DNA of 49,948 bases, taken from the NCBI GenBank assembly GCA_009886205.1, contig QXZU01000168.1, forward strand, positions 26,443-76,390. The letters run 5' to 3'. Below the pieces are notes generated by a model that worked only from the letters and a program-made list of their open reading frames with translations, was not told the DNA's origin and did no database searches. A program made the position numbers and the translations under genes. Origin of the DNA: K189A clade bacterium. GTDB taxonomy: Bacteria; Pseudomonadota; Gammaproteobacteria; Pseudomonadales; Azotimanducaceae. Positions 16,281 through 24,945 of the stretch are shown piece by piece (position 1 is the first letter of the stretch; every line of letters starts with the position of its first letter).

Positions 16281-17759
16281 ATGCAGAACAGTACGATTTC
16301 GCCTCTAGGCCCAAAACATTCAAAGCTCAAAGCTGTTAAAGCAGGGGTAGCCTTGATCTGTTTGGCGCTAGGTACCTTGGTCTCTAGCGTGTCAGCTGCC
16401 CAGCTGCCTGACTTCACCTCACTGGTGAAAAATAATGAGGCTGCAGTGGTCAATATCAGTACCACCAGCGAACCCAAGCGTAGGCCTAGTAGCCCGGGCC
16501 GTCCCGGTGGCAATGATCGTCTCGAGGAGTTTTATAAGTTTTTCGGCCCACCAGGCGGCCCCAATGGTCCTAATAATCCAAGAGGCGGGCCACCCAGGAA
16601 TCCCAATAGATCGTTGGGTAGTGGGTTTATTATTGCTGCAGACGGTTATGTGTTGACGAATAACCATGTGGTTGAGGATGCGGACGAGATCATTGTGCGC
16701 ACCAGTGACCGACGTGAATATGAAGCAACATTAGTGGGAGCAGATCCCCGCTCGGACCTCGCTCTGCTCAAGATCGAATCAAAAGACGACTTCCCAATAC
16801 TCAAAATGGGTAACTTTGACGACGTTGAAGTAGGCCAGTGGGTGTTGGCCATTGGTTCCCCTTTTGGCTTTGATTACTCCGTAACGGCAGGCATTGTCAG
16901 CGCCAAGGGTCGCAGCCTGTCCAATCCTCGCACCGGTAATTACGTGCCCTTTATTCAGACTGATGTGGCCATAAACCCCGGTAATTCTGGCGGACCACTG
17001 TTTAATCTAGAGGGTGAGGTAGTGGGCATCAATTCGCAAATCTATTCTAACTCGGGTGGCTTTATGGGCGTCAGCTTCGCAATTCCAATCGACATAGCCA
17101 TGGATGTGGTTGAGCAACTCAAAGACAAAGGTCGGGTCTCCCGTGGGTGGCTGGGCGTTGAGATTCTTGAGTTAACCAAAGATTTAGCAGAAGGCTTTGG
17201 GCTAGATCGCCCCAAAGGCGCATTGGTCACCCGAGTGTTAAAGGACAGCCCGGCAGAGAAAGGTGGTTTGGAAGACGAAGACATTATTCTCGAATTTAAT
17301 GGCGATGAAATTGGCCGCGCCAGCGAATTGCCACAATTTGTTGGCCGTGCCCCAGTGGGCGAGGCGTCTAAGGTCGTTGTTATGCGCGACGGTAAGAAAG
17401 TTAAACTTGCCGTAACCATTGGCGAGTTGCCTGAGAATCCACAATTGCAGAGGCAGGGTCGTGGCTCTAGTACCCAAGAAGATGCGTTTGGGTTAACGGT
17501 AGGGGCTATTTCTCCCCAAGTAACTCGAGAACTGGGCATAGACGCCGGGGTTGAGGTGTTTGCGGTGGCAGATATTGCTGAGTCGGCGGGGTTCGCCGTA
17601 GGCGACGTTATTCTGAGAATGCGCGGCCAGAAGATTGACGGTGTAGAGGACTTTAAGGCGGTTGTGGCCTCCATTAAACCTGGGCAAGTTGTCCCCGTTA
17701 AAGTTCAGCGGCAGCAGCGTTCCCTATACCTTGCGTTGAAGGTGCCAACGGACAAGTAG
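16281..17759 (+). CDS. mucD: Periplasmic serine protease MucD/DegP family (HtrA)
   Basis: A 492-residue HtrA protease/chaperone that degrades misfolded envelope proteins. A signal peptide occupies about residues 1-40 (hydrophobic VALICLALGTLVSSV, then SAAQ). The catalytic triad is visible: His129 in TNNHVV, Asp159 in RSDLALL and Ser236 in GNSGGPL. Two PDZ domains follow (around VSRGWLGVEILEL and in the last 90 residues with AESAGFAVGDVILRM). A Pro/Gly/Asn-rich loop at about residues 70-112 corresponds to the LA-loop insertion. GAGGA lies upstream of the ATG. Context after rseC supports MucD rather than DegQ/DegS. Confidence 0.94.
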   Translation: MQNSTISPLGPKHSKLKAVKAGVALICLALGTLVSSVSAAQLPDFTSLVKNNEAAVVNISTTSEPKRRPSSPGRPGGNDRLEEFYKFFGPPGGPNGPNNPRGGPPRNPNRSLGSGFIIAADGYVLTNNHVVEDADEIIVRTSDRREYEATLVGADPRSDLALLKIESKDDFPILKMGNFDDVEVGQWVLAIGSPFGFDYSVTAGIVSAKGRSLSNPRTGNYVPFIQTDVAINPGNSGGPLFNLEGEVVGINSQIYSNSGGFMGVSFAIPIDIAMDVVEQLKDKGRVSRGWLGVEILELTKDLAEGFGLDRPKGALVTRVLKDSPAEKGGLEDEDIILEFNGDEIGRASELPQFVGRAPVGEASKVVVMRDGKKVKLAVTIGELPENPQLQRQGRGSSTQEDAFGLTVGAISPQVTRELGIDAGVEVFAVADIAESAGFAVGDVILRMRGQKIDGVEDFKAVVASIKPGQVVPVKVQRQQRSLYLALKVPTDK

Positions 17760-18047
17760 GGTCTTTCAAGTTGAGGATATTCATTCGTTCATAGACGCTC
17801 GTATGCGTCAGTTGGACAATTACGAGGGCAGCCGGTGCTGCCTTGGCGGTTTGACACCGTTGGGGCAGAGTGGAGGCAAAGCTGTTACAAAAGTGCGCCG
17901 TCTTTCGGTGGACCCTAACAGCCAGGCTAATAGCCTCTCTGGCATGGCAGATCGCGCTATAAGCCCTTTTCTAAGCCCTTCTCTAAGCCTTTCTCTAAAC
18001 CTTTCTCTAAACCTTTCTCAAAGTATTGTGCCAAGTTAAGGAGTCTT
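17760..18047. other. Gap mucD to small ORF
   Basis: About 290 bases with a 12-bp array at its right end. A 78-codon frame (17803-18039) has no Shine-Dalgarno sequence and its C-terminus is made only of the array, so it is not called as a gene. Confidence 0.6.
17965..18023. repeat. 12-bp tandem array
   Basis: Units at 12-base spacing: CCTTTTCTAAGC (17965), CCTTCTCTAAGC (17977), CTTTCTCTAAAC (17989), CTTTCTCTAAAC (18001) and a partial CTTTCTCAAAG (18013). It ends just before the ribosome binding site of the small ORF at 18048. Confidence 0.88.
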
Positions 18048-18206
18048 ATGGTCATTGCGCTGATTTTATTGACACTTGTAAGCGCCGGCATCTGCCATTA
18101 CTTGGCGAAAAAGAAGCGACGTAATACGCCATTTTGGATCTTTTTAGGGGCATTAACGGGTCCATTTGCAGTGGTTATTCTCTTGCTTTTGAGCGCCAGA
18201 AGCTAA
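18048..18206 (+). CDS. Small two-helix membrane protein, unknown function
   Basis: A 52-residue protein with a strong TAAGGAG (18037-18043) five bases before its ATG. It has two hydrophobic segments, MVIALILLTLVSAGICHYL (1-19) and FWIFLGALTGPFAVVILLLL (29-48), separated by a very basic loop KKKRRN. By the positive-inside rule the loop should be cytoplasmic. The GPFAV motif after the second helix start is seen in many small conserved hypothetical proteins, but I cannot name a family. It lies between mucD and lepA. No function is claimed. Confidence 0.75.
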   Translation: MVIALILLTLVSAGICHYLAKKKRRNTPFWIFLGALTGPFAVVILLLLSARS

Positions 18207-18240
18207 AACCCGTGGTTAACGAGAAAATCATCATATTAGT

Positions 18241-18291
18241 GGCCTAAAAGGCCCCAATACTCAAAGGTTCGCTTCATCGGCACTCGCCGAT
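18241..18291 (+). other. Two small hairpins in the lepA leader
   Basis: GGCCT-AAA-AGGCC at 18241-18253 and ATCGGC-ACTC-GCCGAT at 18276-18291 are perfect short stem-loops between the small membrane protein gene and lepA. No T run follows either. Possible processing or leader structures. Confidence 0.4.
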
Positions 18292-18329
18292 AGGCTAAAC
18301 TGCATGCCCCTAATAACAGTCAGATCCTA

Positions 18330-20123
18330 GTGCCAAATATTCAGCGTATCCGGAATTTTTCAATTATTGCCCATATCGACCACGGCAAGTCCACATTGGC
18401 GGACAGGTTCATCCAACGCTGTGGTGGTTTGAGTGCTCGAGAGATGGAAAATCAGGTATTAGATTCCATGGACCTGGAACGTGAGCGGGGCATAACCATC
18501 AAAGCCCAGTGCGTGAATTTGCAATATACCCACTCCAACGGCGAGGTCTATCAGCTGAATTTCATTGATACGCCGGGCCATGTGGACTTCAGCTACGAGG
18601 TCTCAAGGTCTTTGGCGGCTTGTGAAGGCGCATTGCTGGTGGTAGATGCCGCCCAAGGTGTTGAAGCACAGTCGGTTGCCAACTGTTACACCGCCATTGA
18701 GCAGGGCCTAGAAGTACTTCCTGTCCTCAATAAAATTGATTTACCCCAAGCCGAGCCAGAACGTGTGGCCTCAGAAATCGAAGAAATTATTGGTCTAGAT
18801 GTATCAGATATTATTGAGGTCAGTGCAAAAACGGGTGTCGGTGTAGATGAGTTACTAGATTTCTTGGTAGATAAAGTGCCGCCACCAGAAGGCGATGAAA
18901 ACGCTGAGCTACAGGCACTGATCATTGATTCTTGGTTTGATAACTATCTGGGCATTGTGTCCTTGGTGCGTGTTGTTCAAGGCACACTCAACAAGGGCGA
19001 CAAGATTTATGTCAAATCCACCAAGAAAACCCACAGCGTTGACCAAATTGGTCGCTTTACGCCGAAACGCAATCCCGGTAAATCTTTGCATGCGGGAGAG
19101 GTGGGATATGTAGTCGCGGGGATTAAAGAAATTACCGGTGCGCCAGTAGGCGACACGTTGGTTTCTGCGAAATCTCCAGACGTGCCTCAGCTACCCGGTT
19201 TTGCCAAAGTTAAACCCCAAGTCTACGCGGGCCTATTTCCGGTCAATGGCGAGGATTTTGAGGCATTTCGAGACGCGCTAGAAAAATTAGTCTTAAACGA
19301 TGCGTCGCTATTTTACGAACCTGAGTCGTCGGATGCGCTAGGTTTTGGTTTCCGTTGTGGCTTCCTTGGTATGCTGCATATGGAAATTGTTCAAGAGCGT
19401 TTAGAGCGTGAGTACAATTTAGATCTTATTACCTCAGCGCCAACGGTGGTCTATGAGGTGGAGCTTAACGACGGCAGCGTCAAACAGATTGATAACCCAT
19501 CAAGGCTACCCACCAACTTCAAGCAAATGCGTGAACCCATTGCAGAGGTGAACATACTTTTGCCCCAGGAATATGTGGGCAATGTAATGACTTTGTGTGT
19601 TGAACGCAGGGGCGTGCAGAAAAATATGAACTTTTCCCAAGGCCAAGTGTCTATGGAATGGGAGATGCCACTCAACGAAGTGGTTATGGATTTCTTTGAT
19701 CGGCTGAAATCTGTAAGTCGCGGCTTTGCTTCACTGGACTATAATTTTATTCGCTTTGAAGAGGCTAACCTGGTCAAGCTAGAGATCCTGATTAACGGCG
19801 ACAAGGTAGATGCATTGGCGAGCATCGTGCATCGCGACCAAGCCCAAGGCCGTGGCCGTGGGTTAGCGGAAAAAATGAAAGAGCTTATTCCTCGGCAAAT
19901 GTTTGATGTTGCGCTACAAGCTGCAATTGGTGGGCAAATTGTTGCGCGTCAAACGGTTAAAGCTTTACGCAAAAATGTGACCGCCAAATGTTATGGCGGC
20001 GACATTACGCGAAAGAAAAAGCTGTTAGAAAAGCAGAAAGAGGGCAAAAAGCGGATGAAGCAGCTGGGTTCCGTGGAAATACCTCAAGAGGCGTTTTTAG
20101 CCGCGCTCAAGGTTGAGCGTTAG
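18330..20123 (+). CDS. lepA: Elongation factor 4 (LepA)
   Basis: A 597-residue translational GTPase (599 in E. coli) that acts on stalled or initiating ribosomes. The G motifs are clear: AHIDHGKST (G1), the switch region [18 protein letters not shown] (G3) and LNKIDLP (G4). Domains II and III, the EF-G-like domain V and the LepA-specific C-terminal domain follow, ending with the basic [16 protein letters not shown]. The start is a GTG at 18330, needed for the family N-terminus, with little Shine-Dalgarno signal. lepA-lepB-rnc-era-recO is the conserved order. Confidence 0.96.
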   Translation: MPNIQRIRNFSIIAHIDHGKSTLADRFIQRCGGLSAREMENQVLDSMDLERERGITIKAQCVNLQYTHSNGEVYQLNFIDTPGHVDFSYEVSRSLAACEGALLVVDAAQGVEAQSVANCYTAIEQGLEVLPVLNKIDLPQAEPERVASEIEEIIGLDVSDIIEVSAKTGVGVDELLDFLVDKVPPPEGDENAELQALIIDSWFDNYLGIVSLVRVVQGTLNKGDKIYVKSTKKTHSVDQIGRFTPKRNPGKSLHAGEVGYVVAGIKEITGAPVGDTLVSAKSPDVPQLPGFAKVKPQVYAGLFPVNGEDFEAFRDALEKLVLNDASLFYEPESSDALGFGFRCGFLGMLHMEIVQERLEREYNLDLITSAPTVVYEVELNDGSVKQIDNPSRLPTNFKQMREPIAEVNILLPQEYVGNVMTLCVERRGVQKNMNFSQGQVSMEWEMPLNEVVMDFFDRLKSVSRGFASLDYNFIRFEEANLVKLEILINGDKVDALASIVHRDQAQGRGRGLAEKMKELIPRQMFDVALQAAIGGQIVARQTVKALRKNVTAKCYGGDITRKKKLLEKQKEGKKRMKQLGSVEIPQEAFLAALKVER

Positions 20124-20185
20124 TAGTATGTGTAACGCCGCAAGTGAGCAGGGGCTTTTAGTGATCCGCGAAGAGGGTGCTTATC

Positions 20186-20974
20186 ATGGATATTGATCTA
20201 CCTTTTTATCTGTTTTGGGCGGTCGTTGTCTGCGGCCTTATTTGGCTCACTGATACGTTGTTTTTCAAAGCCGCTCGTATTGCCGCTCACCCAGACGCAG
20301 ACCCCGAAGAAAACGAACCGTTGCTTGTTGAATATGCGCGCTCGTTTTTCCCTGTGTTGTTGCTGGTTCTAATTTTGCGTGGCTTCATCGCTGAGCCCTA
20401 TCAAATTCCGTCAGAATCTATGGTGCCAACCTTGGAGGTAGGGGACTTCATTCTGGTGAATAAATACGCCTATGGCTTGCGCCTGCCGGTTTTTGGCACA
20501 AAAGTGGTTTCTATAGGCGACCCTCAACGAGGCGAGGTTATGGTCTTTGTTCCGCCTCACGATCCGCGATATTTCATCAAGCGTGTCATAGGCATTCCCG
20601 GTGACCAAGTTCGCTATGCCAATAAGAAACTGACCATTAACGGTCGTCCATTACCCTATGAATTTGTTCGTGGTTTTGAAGATCGTCGGCTGGGTATTGG
20701 TGCGTCGGAATTTGTTGAAGAGATCGGTGGCATAAAGCACAGAATTCATAAAACCCGCGCGTTTGCTAGACCGCAGCAATGGACAGTTGGCCCCGGCGAG
20801 TACCTCATGATGGGCGATAATCGAGACCATTCCGCAGATTCCCGCACTTGGGGTATGGCGCGCGAAGAGAACATTGTAGGCAAGGCGGTCGCTATTTGGG
20901 CGCACAAGCCGCCCGGATTAAATTGGCCCACTTTTGCGCGTAATCGCTGGTTTGCAACAGCAGATGACGAATAA
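20186..20974 (+). CDS. lepB: Signal peptidase I
   Basis: A 262-residue inner-membrane serine protease that removes signal peptides from exported proteins. Two N-terminal membrane segments are visible (FYLFWAVVVCGLIWLTD and FFPVLLLVLILRGFI). The catalytic dyad is Ser78 in PSESMVPTL and Lys132 in YFIKRVIGIPGD; the conserved MGDNRDHSADSR box is also present. The frame opens with a GTG at 20177, but AGAGGG overlaps that codon and is correctly spaced for the ATG at 20186, so the latter is chosen. It lies directly after lepA. Confidence 0.95.
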   Translation: MDIDLPFYLFWAVVVCGLIWLTDTLFFKAARIAAHPDADPEENEPLLVEYARSFFPVLLLVLILRGFIAEPYQIPSESMVPTLEVGDFILVNKYAYGLRLPVFGTKVVSIGDPQRGEVMVFVPPHDPRYFIKRVIGIPGDQVRYANKKLTINGRPLPYEFVRGFEDRRLGIGASEFVEEIGGIKHRIHKTRAFARPQQWTVGPGEYLMMGDNRDHSADSRTWGMAREENIVGKAVAIWAHKPPGLNWPTFARNRWFATADDE

Positions 20975-21042
20975 CGAAATGTTGTTTTTACCGCAATGGA
21001 AGAAAATAATTTGCGCAATTTTGTCCAAACGGAGTGCGGCAA

Positions 21043-21804
21043 ATGCCTGAACTCACACCCCGCGCTAGTGATGACTTGGCAGCGTTGCAGTCGAAGCTGG
21101 GCTACACGTTTACGCACATTGAACTGCTAAAATTGGCCCTTACCCATAAGAGTTTTTCTAGAACCAACAACGAGCGTTTAGAATTTGTTGGGGATGCGGT
21201 CCTAGGTTATTTGATAGGCAGTCGGCTCTTTGGACTCTATCCGCAGGTTCAGGAAGATGCGCTTTCATTGATGCGCGCTAAACTGGTGCGCGGCAAAATG
21301 CTGGCGGAAGTGGCCAGAAACCTAGGTCTCTCAGCCTATTTACGTCTGGGTTCCGGCGAGCTGAAAACCGGGGGGCGAGACCGTGCATCAATTCTTGCTG
21401 ACGCGTTAGAAGCCGTAATGGGCGCGATACATGAAGATGGCGGCATTCAACCTTGTTCGGACTTGGTGGATCTTTTGTTCACCGACTTAATGCAGGGCTT
21501 GGAGGCCGAGGTTTTGAAAGACCCAAAGACTCGCCTGCAAGAATATCTGCAAGCTCAGGGGTTAGATTTACCTACGTATGAAGTGGTGGATATCTGCGGC
21601 GCAGATCATCAACGTCTGTTCACTGTGCGCTGTGATGTGCCTACTAGGAATTTGCAGTGTACGTCGCAGGCCTCTTCTAGGCGAGCGGCGGAAAAGGCCG
21701 CTGCAAATGACGTGTTAGCGTTAATCGCGGAAAAAATGCAAAGTTCGGGCGGTGTTGAGCCTGATACTGACCAATCAAACGATACTAATAAAAGTTCAAA
21801 CTAG
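21043..21804 (+). CDS. rnc: Ribonuclease III
   Basis: A 253-residue double-strand-specific endoribonuclease that processes rRNA precursors and structured mRNAs. The signature NERLEFVGDAVL (about residues 43-54) holds catalytic acids; a second acidic cluster is in RASILADALEAVMGAIHEDGG. The C-terminal double-stranded-RNA-binding domain starts near KTRLQEYLQAQ, followed by an extra hydrophilic tail of about 25 residues not in E. coli Rnc (226 residues). GGAG at 21031-21034 sets the ATG at 21043 as the start over the GTG at 21034. era begins 10 bases after the stop. Confidence 0.95.
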   Translation: MPELTPRASDDLAALQSKLGYTFTHIELLKLALTHKSFSRTNNERLEFVGDAVLGYLIGSRLFGLYPQVQEDALSLMRAKLVRGKMLAEVARNLGLSAYLRLGSGELKTGGRDRASILADALEAVMGAIHEDGGIQPCSDLVDLLFTDLMQGLEAEVLKDPKTRLQEYLQAQGLDLPTYEVVDICGADHQRLFTVRCDVPTRNLQCTSQASSRRAAEKAAANDVLALIAEKMQSSGGVEPDTDQSNDTNKSSN

Positions 21805-21814
21805 GGGACAATTT

Positions 21815-22708
21815 TTGTCTGAACAACAACAAAAATGTGGTTATGTAGCGCTAATAGGCCGGCCTAACGTGGGCAAGTCGACGCTGTTGAATCATGTCCT
21901 TGGGCAGAAGATCAGTATCACGTCACGTAAACCCCAGACCACTAGGCGTAACCTAATTGGTGTAGATACGGTAGATGCTAACCAGGCAATTTATGTAGAC
22001 ACCCCCGGCATTCATCAGCAAACCGAGCGCGAGCTGAATCGGTATATGGTGAGCAATGCAACATCCGCTTTGTCTGACGTCGACCTGCTGGTGGTGCTCA
22101 TCGAGGCTGGAAAAATTCAAGACGGCGATCACCATGTGTTAAAGCTATTAGCGCAACACGATGTGCCAAAGTTCGCAGTGATTTCAAAGGTCGATTTAGT
22201 TAAAGATAAAACCGCGCTGTTGCCGCAAATGCAGGCGCTCCACGCAATGGACCTGTTTGACGAAATAGTACCGATCAGTGCCTTAAAGCAGGACGGCGTA
22301 GACAGTTTTAGACAGCACGTATTCCAACGTCTGCCTATGGGTAAGCACTTTTTTGCAGACGATGAAGTGACCGACCAACCAGAGCGTTTTTTAGTGGCAG
22401 AAATCGTGCGAGAAAAACTCATGCGGCAATTGGGTGATGAAATACCCCATAGCGCAACGGTTGTCATTGAGAGCTTTAAGCAGAACGAAAAAATTACCGA
22501 AATCCATGCAGATATTTATGTCGAGCGCGATGGTCAAAAACGCATTGTCATTGGCAAAGCGGGCGCGCGCATGAAATTGATCGGCCAGGAGGCACGTAAA
22601 GACATTGAACATTTGCTCGACCATAAAGTGATGCTCCACCTTTGGGTGAAAGTGCGTAAAGGCTGGACCAACAACGTCGGGCAGATGAAGCATTTGGGTT
22701 ACGACTAG
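21815..22708 (+). CDS. era: GTPase Era
   Basis: A 297-residue GTPase that binds the 3' end of 16S rRNA and checks 30S maturation. It shows G1 (GRPNVGKST, residues 15-23), G3 (DTPGIH) and G4 (SKVD), and the C-terminal KH domain (RIVIGKAGARMKLIGQEARK). The start is a TTG at 21815 served by TAGGGGAC, which overlaps the rnc stop; the frame open from 21752 runs inside rnc and does not match. Close coupling with rnc and recO is standard. Confidence 0.95.
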   Translation: MSEQQQKCGYVALIGRPNVGKSTLLNHVLGQKISITSRKPQTTRRNLIGVDTVDANQAIYVDTPGIHQQTERELNRYMVSNATSALSDVDLLVVLIEAGKIQDGDHHVLKLLAQHDVPKFAVISKVDLVKDKTALLPQMQALHAMDLFDEIVPISALKQDGVDSFRQHVFQRLPMGKHFFADDEVTDQPERFLVAEIVREKLMRQLGDEIPHSATVVIESFKQNEKITEIHADIYVERDGQKRIVIGKAGARMKLIGQEARKDIEHLLDHKVMLHLWVKVRKGWTNNVGQMKHLGYD

Positions 22709-22755
22709 TGATCCAGGTAGCCCTAGTTCGTCCAATCAGTCGTTAGTGTTGCGCT

Positions 22756-23532
22756 ATGGCTGCTTCTAACCTCTCTCAAGAGCCGGCGGTAGTGCTACAT
22801 GTACGGCCCTACAGGGAAAGTAGTTCTATTGTGCAGTTTCTTACCCGTGGCCAAGGGCGCGTAGTAGGCGTGATGAAGGGGCTGAAGCGCGACAATCCAA
22901 AACGGGTTGCGCTACAAGCATTTTCCTTTGGCACCGTTTCCTACATTCCTCGCGACGGTTTGGTCACGGTGAGAGATTTTGATTTAGGCCACTTTATTGC
23001 TCTAAAAGGCGATGCCCTTTACGCCGGTTTCTATGTGCTGGAATTGCTCAGTAGGTTAGTGCCAGAACGCCAAAGCGAGCCGCTTATTTTTACCGCGGCG
23101 TTGAAAGTGTTAGAGGCCTTGGAAGAGGGTGATGAGCTAGAACCCAGTTTACGCAATTTTGAAATGGACCTGCTGGATCACCTCGGCTTTGGCTTAGATT
23201 TTCGCCGGGTTGCGGCGGGTTCAACCAATATAGAAGAGGCCATAGAGCCGTTGCGCTTGTATAGCTATCGGCCTAACGAGGGTTTTGTTTTGGTGCCGGG
23301 AGCGTATGCGGGAGAGCATAGTTTGCCCAGAGACCTTGGCCAATTGCTCTGGGGCCAAGAAATCTTGGCTATTGCCGCCAGAAACTTTAAGGATCTTGCC
23401 GTACGTCGCGCGGCGAAAAAATTGCTGCGCGATGCGTTGGCTCCAATACTGGGTGATCGTCCGCTGACCAGTCGAATGATGCACCCCAATAGTAGGATAG
23501 TAGTAGATGGCCAAGAGCCCAACCGAAGTTGA
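22756..23532 (+). CDS. recO: DNA repair protein RecO
   Basis: A 258-residue protein that with RecR loads RecA on SSB-coated gaps. The N-terminal OB-fold is recognised by AVVLHVRPYRESSSIVQFLT and GRVVGVMKGLKR. The C-terminal helical part carries DLLDHLGFGLDF, a family hallmark. It follows era as in most gammaproteobacteria. The last 26 bases overlap rlmD. pdxJ, which often follows recO, is absent. Confidence 0.93.
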   Translation: MAASNLSQEPAVVLHVRPYRESSSIVQFLTRGQGRVVGVMKGLKRDNPKRVALQAFSFGTVSYIPRDGLVTVRDFDLGHFIALKGDALYAGFYVLELLSRLVPERQSEPLIFTAALKVLEALEEGDELEPSLRNFEMDLLDHLGFGLDFRRVAAGSTNIEEAIEPLRLYSYRPNEGFVLVPGAYAGEHSLPRDLGQLLWGQEILAIAARNFKDLAVRRAAKKLLRDALAPILGDRPLTSRMMHPNSRIVVDGQEPNRS

Positions 23533-24868
23533 ATTAGATGTAGTGAGCCTGTCTGAAGATGGCCTAGGCGGTGCTACGTTAAACGAACGTCCAATTTGGA
23601 TCCGTAATGCGCTGCCCGGCGAACGAGTGATCGCCCGTATTTTGAAGCGTCGCGGTGGTAAAAAGTTTGCAGACGGTCGCTTAATAGAGGTGGCTGAATC
23701 TCAGGTACAGCCGAACAAAGACCGCGTACCCTCTGCCTGCGAATATTTTCCTCGCTGTGGCGGGTGTGCTATGCATCACATGAGCGCTGAAGCGCAGCTA
23801 TTACACAAGCAAAATCATTTGGCTGAACAGCTAGCGCGTGTAGAGGTAGAGCCTGGCCAGTGGCGCACGCCCAGTGCTTTGGTGCGCAGTGGCTATCGGC
23901 GCAAAGCACGCATGGGTGTGCGGGTTGTTGGGGAAAATGTGCTGGTTGGGTTTCGCGAATCCTTCAGCAACCGTGTTGCGCGCATTGATCATTGCCTGAC
24001 CCTTACTAAAGAACTGTCAGCGCTGTTGCCAGATTTGAAAAAGACCATTGCCGAGATGAGTGAGCCGCACACGGTGCCTCAATTGGAAGTCGCTCAGGGT
24101 GACAACAGTATTGCTATTTTGGTTCGCCACCTACAGCCATTGACGGAAAATGATCGAGCGCTTTGGCAGCATTTCGAAACCCATCATCCGGTGCAAGTTT
24201 TACTCCAAAGTAAAGGGTACGACACTTTGGCGCGCCTTAATGACAACGATCAAGTTATGCCCCTAGACTATAAAATTCCAGAGTACGGGCTGAGTCTACA
24301 ATTTTATCCTCACCAATTTACGCAAGTGAATGCCCTTATGAATAGAGAGCTGGTGCGCACGGCACTGGGCTATCTAGGCGATATTGCCAACCAAGTTGTT
24401 GCAGATATGTTTTGCGGTATTGGCAACTTTACGCTGCCCCTTGCCCGCGCTGGTGCGCGAGTTGTAGGTATTGAAGGCAGCCAAGAGGCTGTGATCATGG
24501 GCCAGCATAATGCCCAGCGTAATGGCCTTGCAGACCATTGTCATTTTGCAGACGAAGACCTTTATTCTGACACCGCCACGGCTGAGGTGGACGCCAGTAT
24601 GTTGGCAACGCTGCGGCATTTTGGTCAGTTTCCGCAAGCACTCATTTTGGATCCGCCCCGCAGTGGTGCCGGACCTAATTTAGAATCTTGGGTGAGTGCG
24701 CCTGAGTTAGAGCAGATTGTTTATGTTTCTTGCAATCCAGTGACTTTTGCAGACGACGCTAAGCGCCTTCGGGATAGCGGTTTTGTGCTCCGCGAAGTGG
24801 GTATTTACGATATGTTTCCAAATACCGCACACGTGGAAACTATCGGCCATTTTGTGCGGGGTGGGTGA
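23507..24868 (+). CDS. rlmD: 23S rRNA (uracil1939-C5)-methyltransferase RlmD
   Basis: A 453-residue Fe-S-dependent rRNA methyltransferase. An N-terminal TRAM domain is followed by the 4Fe-4S cluster Cys set: Cys78, Cys84, Cys87 (ACEYFPRCGGC) and Cys163 (RIDHCLTL). The SAM-binding fold has DMFCGIGNFTLPLARAGA and ILDPPRSGA, and the catalytic nucleophile is Cys409 in YVSCNPVTF. The ATG at 23507, nine bases after AGGA, overlaps the end of recO. In Pseudomonas rlmD also precedes relA, as it does here. Confidence 0.95.
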   Translation: MAKSPTEVELDVVSLSEDGLGGATLNERPIWIRNALPGERVIARILKRRGGKKFADGRLIEVAESQVQPNKDRVPSACEYFPRCGGCAMHHMSAEAQLLHKQNHLAEQLARVEVEPGQWRTPSALVRSGYRRKARMGVRVVGENVLVGFRESFSNRVARIDHCLTLTKELSALLPDLKKTIAEMSEPHTVPQLEVAQGDNSIAILVRHLQPLTENDRALWQHFETHHPVQVLLQSKGYDTLARLNDNDQVMPLDYKIPEYGLSLQFYPHQFTQVNALMNRELVRTALGYLGDIANQVVADMFCGIGNFTLPLARAGARVVGIEGSQEAVIMGQHNAQRNGLADHCHFADEDLYSDTATAEVDASMLATLRHFGQFPQALILDPPRSGAGPNLESWVSAPELEQIVYVSCNPVTFADDAKRLRDSGFVLREVGIYDMFPNTAHVETIGHFVRGG

Positions 24869-24945
24869 AGTGTTTGTTAAAGCGATGAATAAATTATCCA
24901 CTACGCAGCGCCCTTCAACGCGTGTGGCATCTGTTGGAGTAGCCA

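Noticed and set aside
17042-17674. 210-codon frame opposite mucD
   Set aside because: Antisense shadow of the protease gene, very rich in Ser/Pro/Thr as expected of such shadows; no start signal.
17803-18039. 78-codon frame upstream of the small membrane protein
   Set aside because: No Shine-Dalgarno sequence, and its Ser/Leu/Asn-rich end is only the 12-bp array read in frame.
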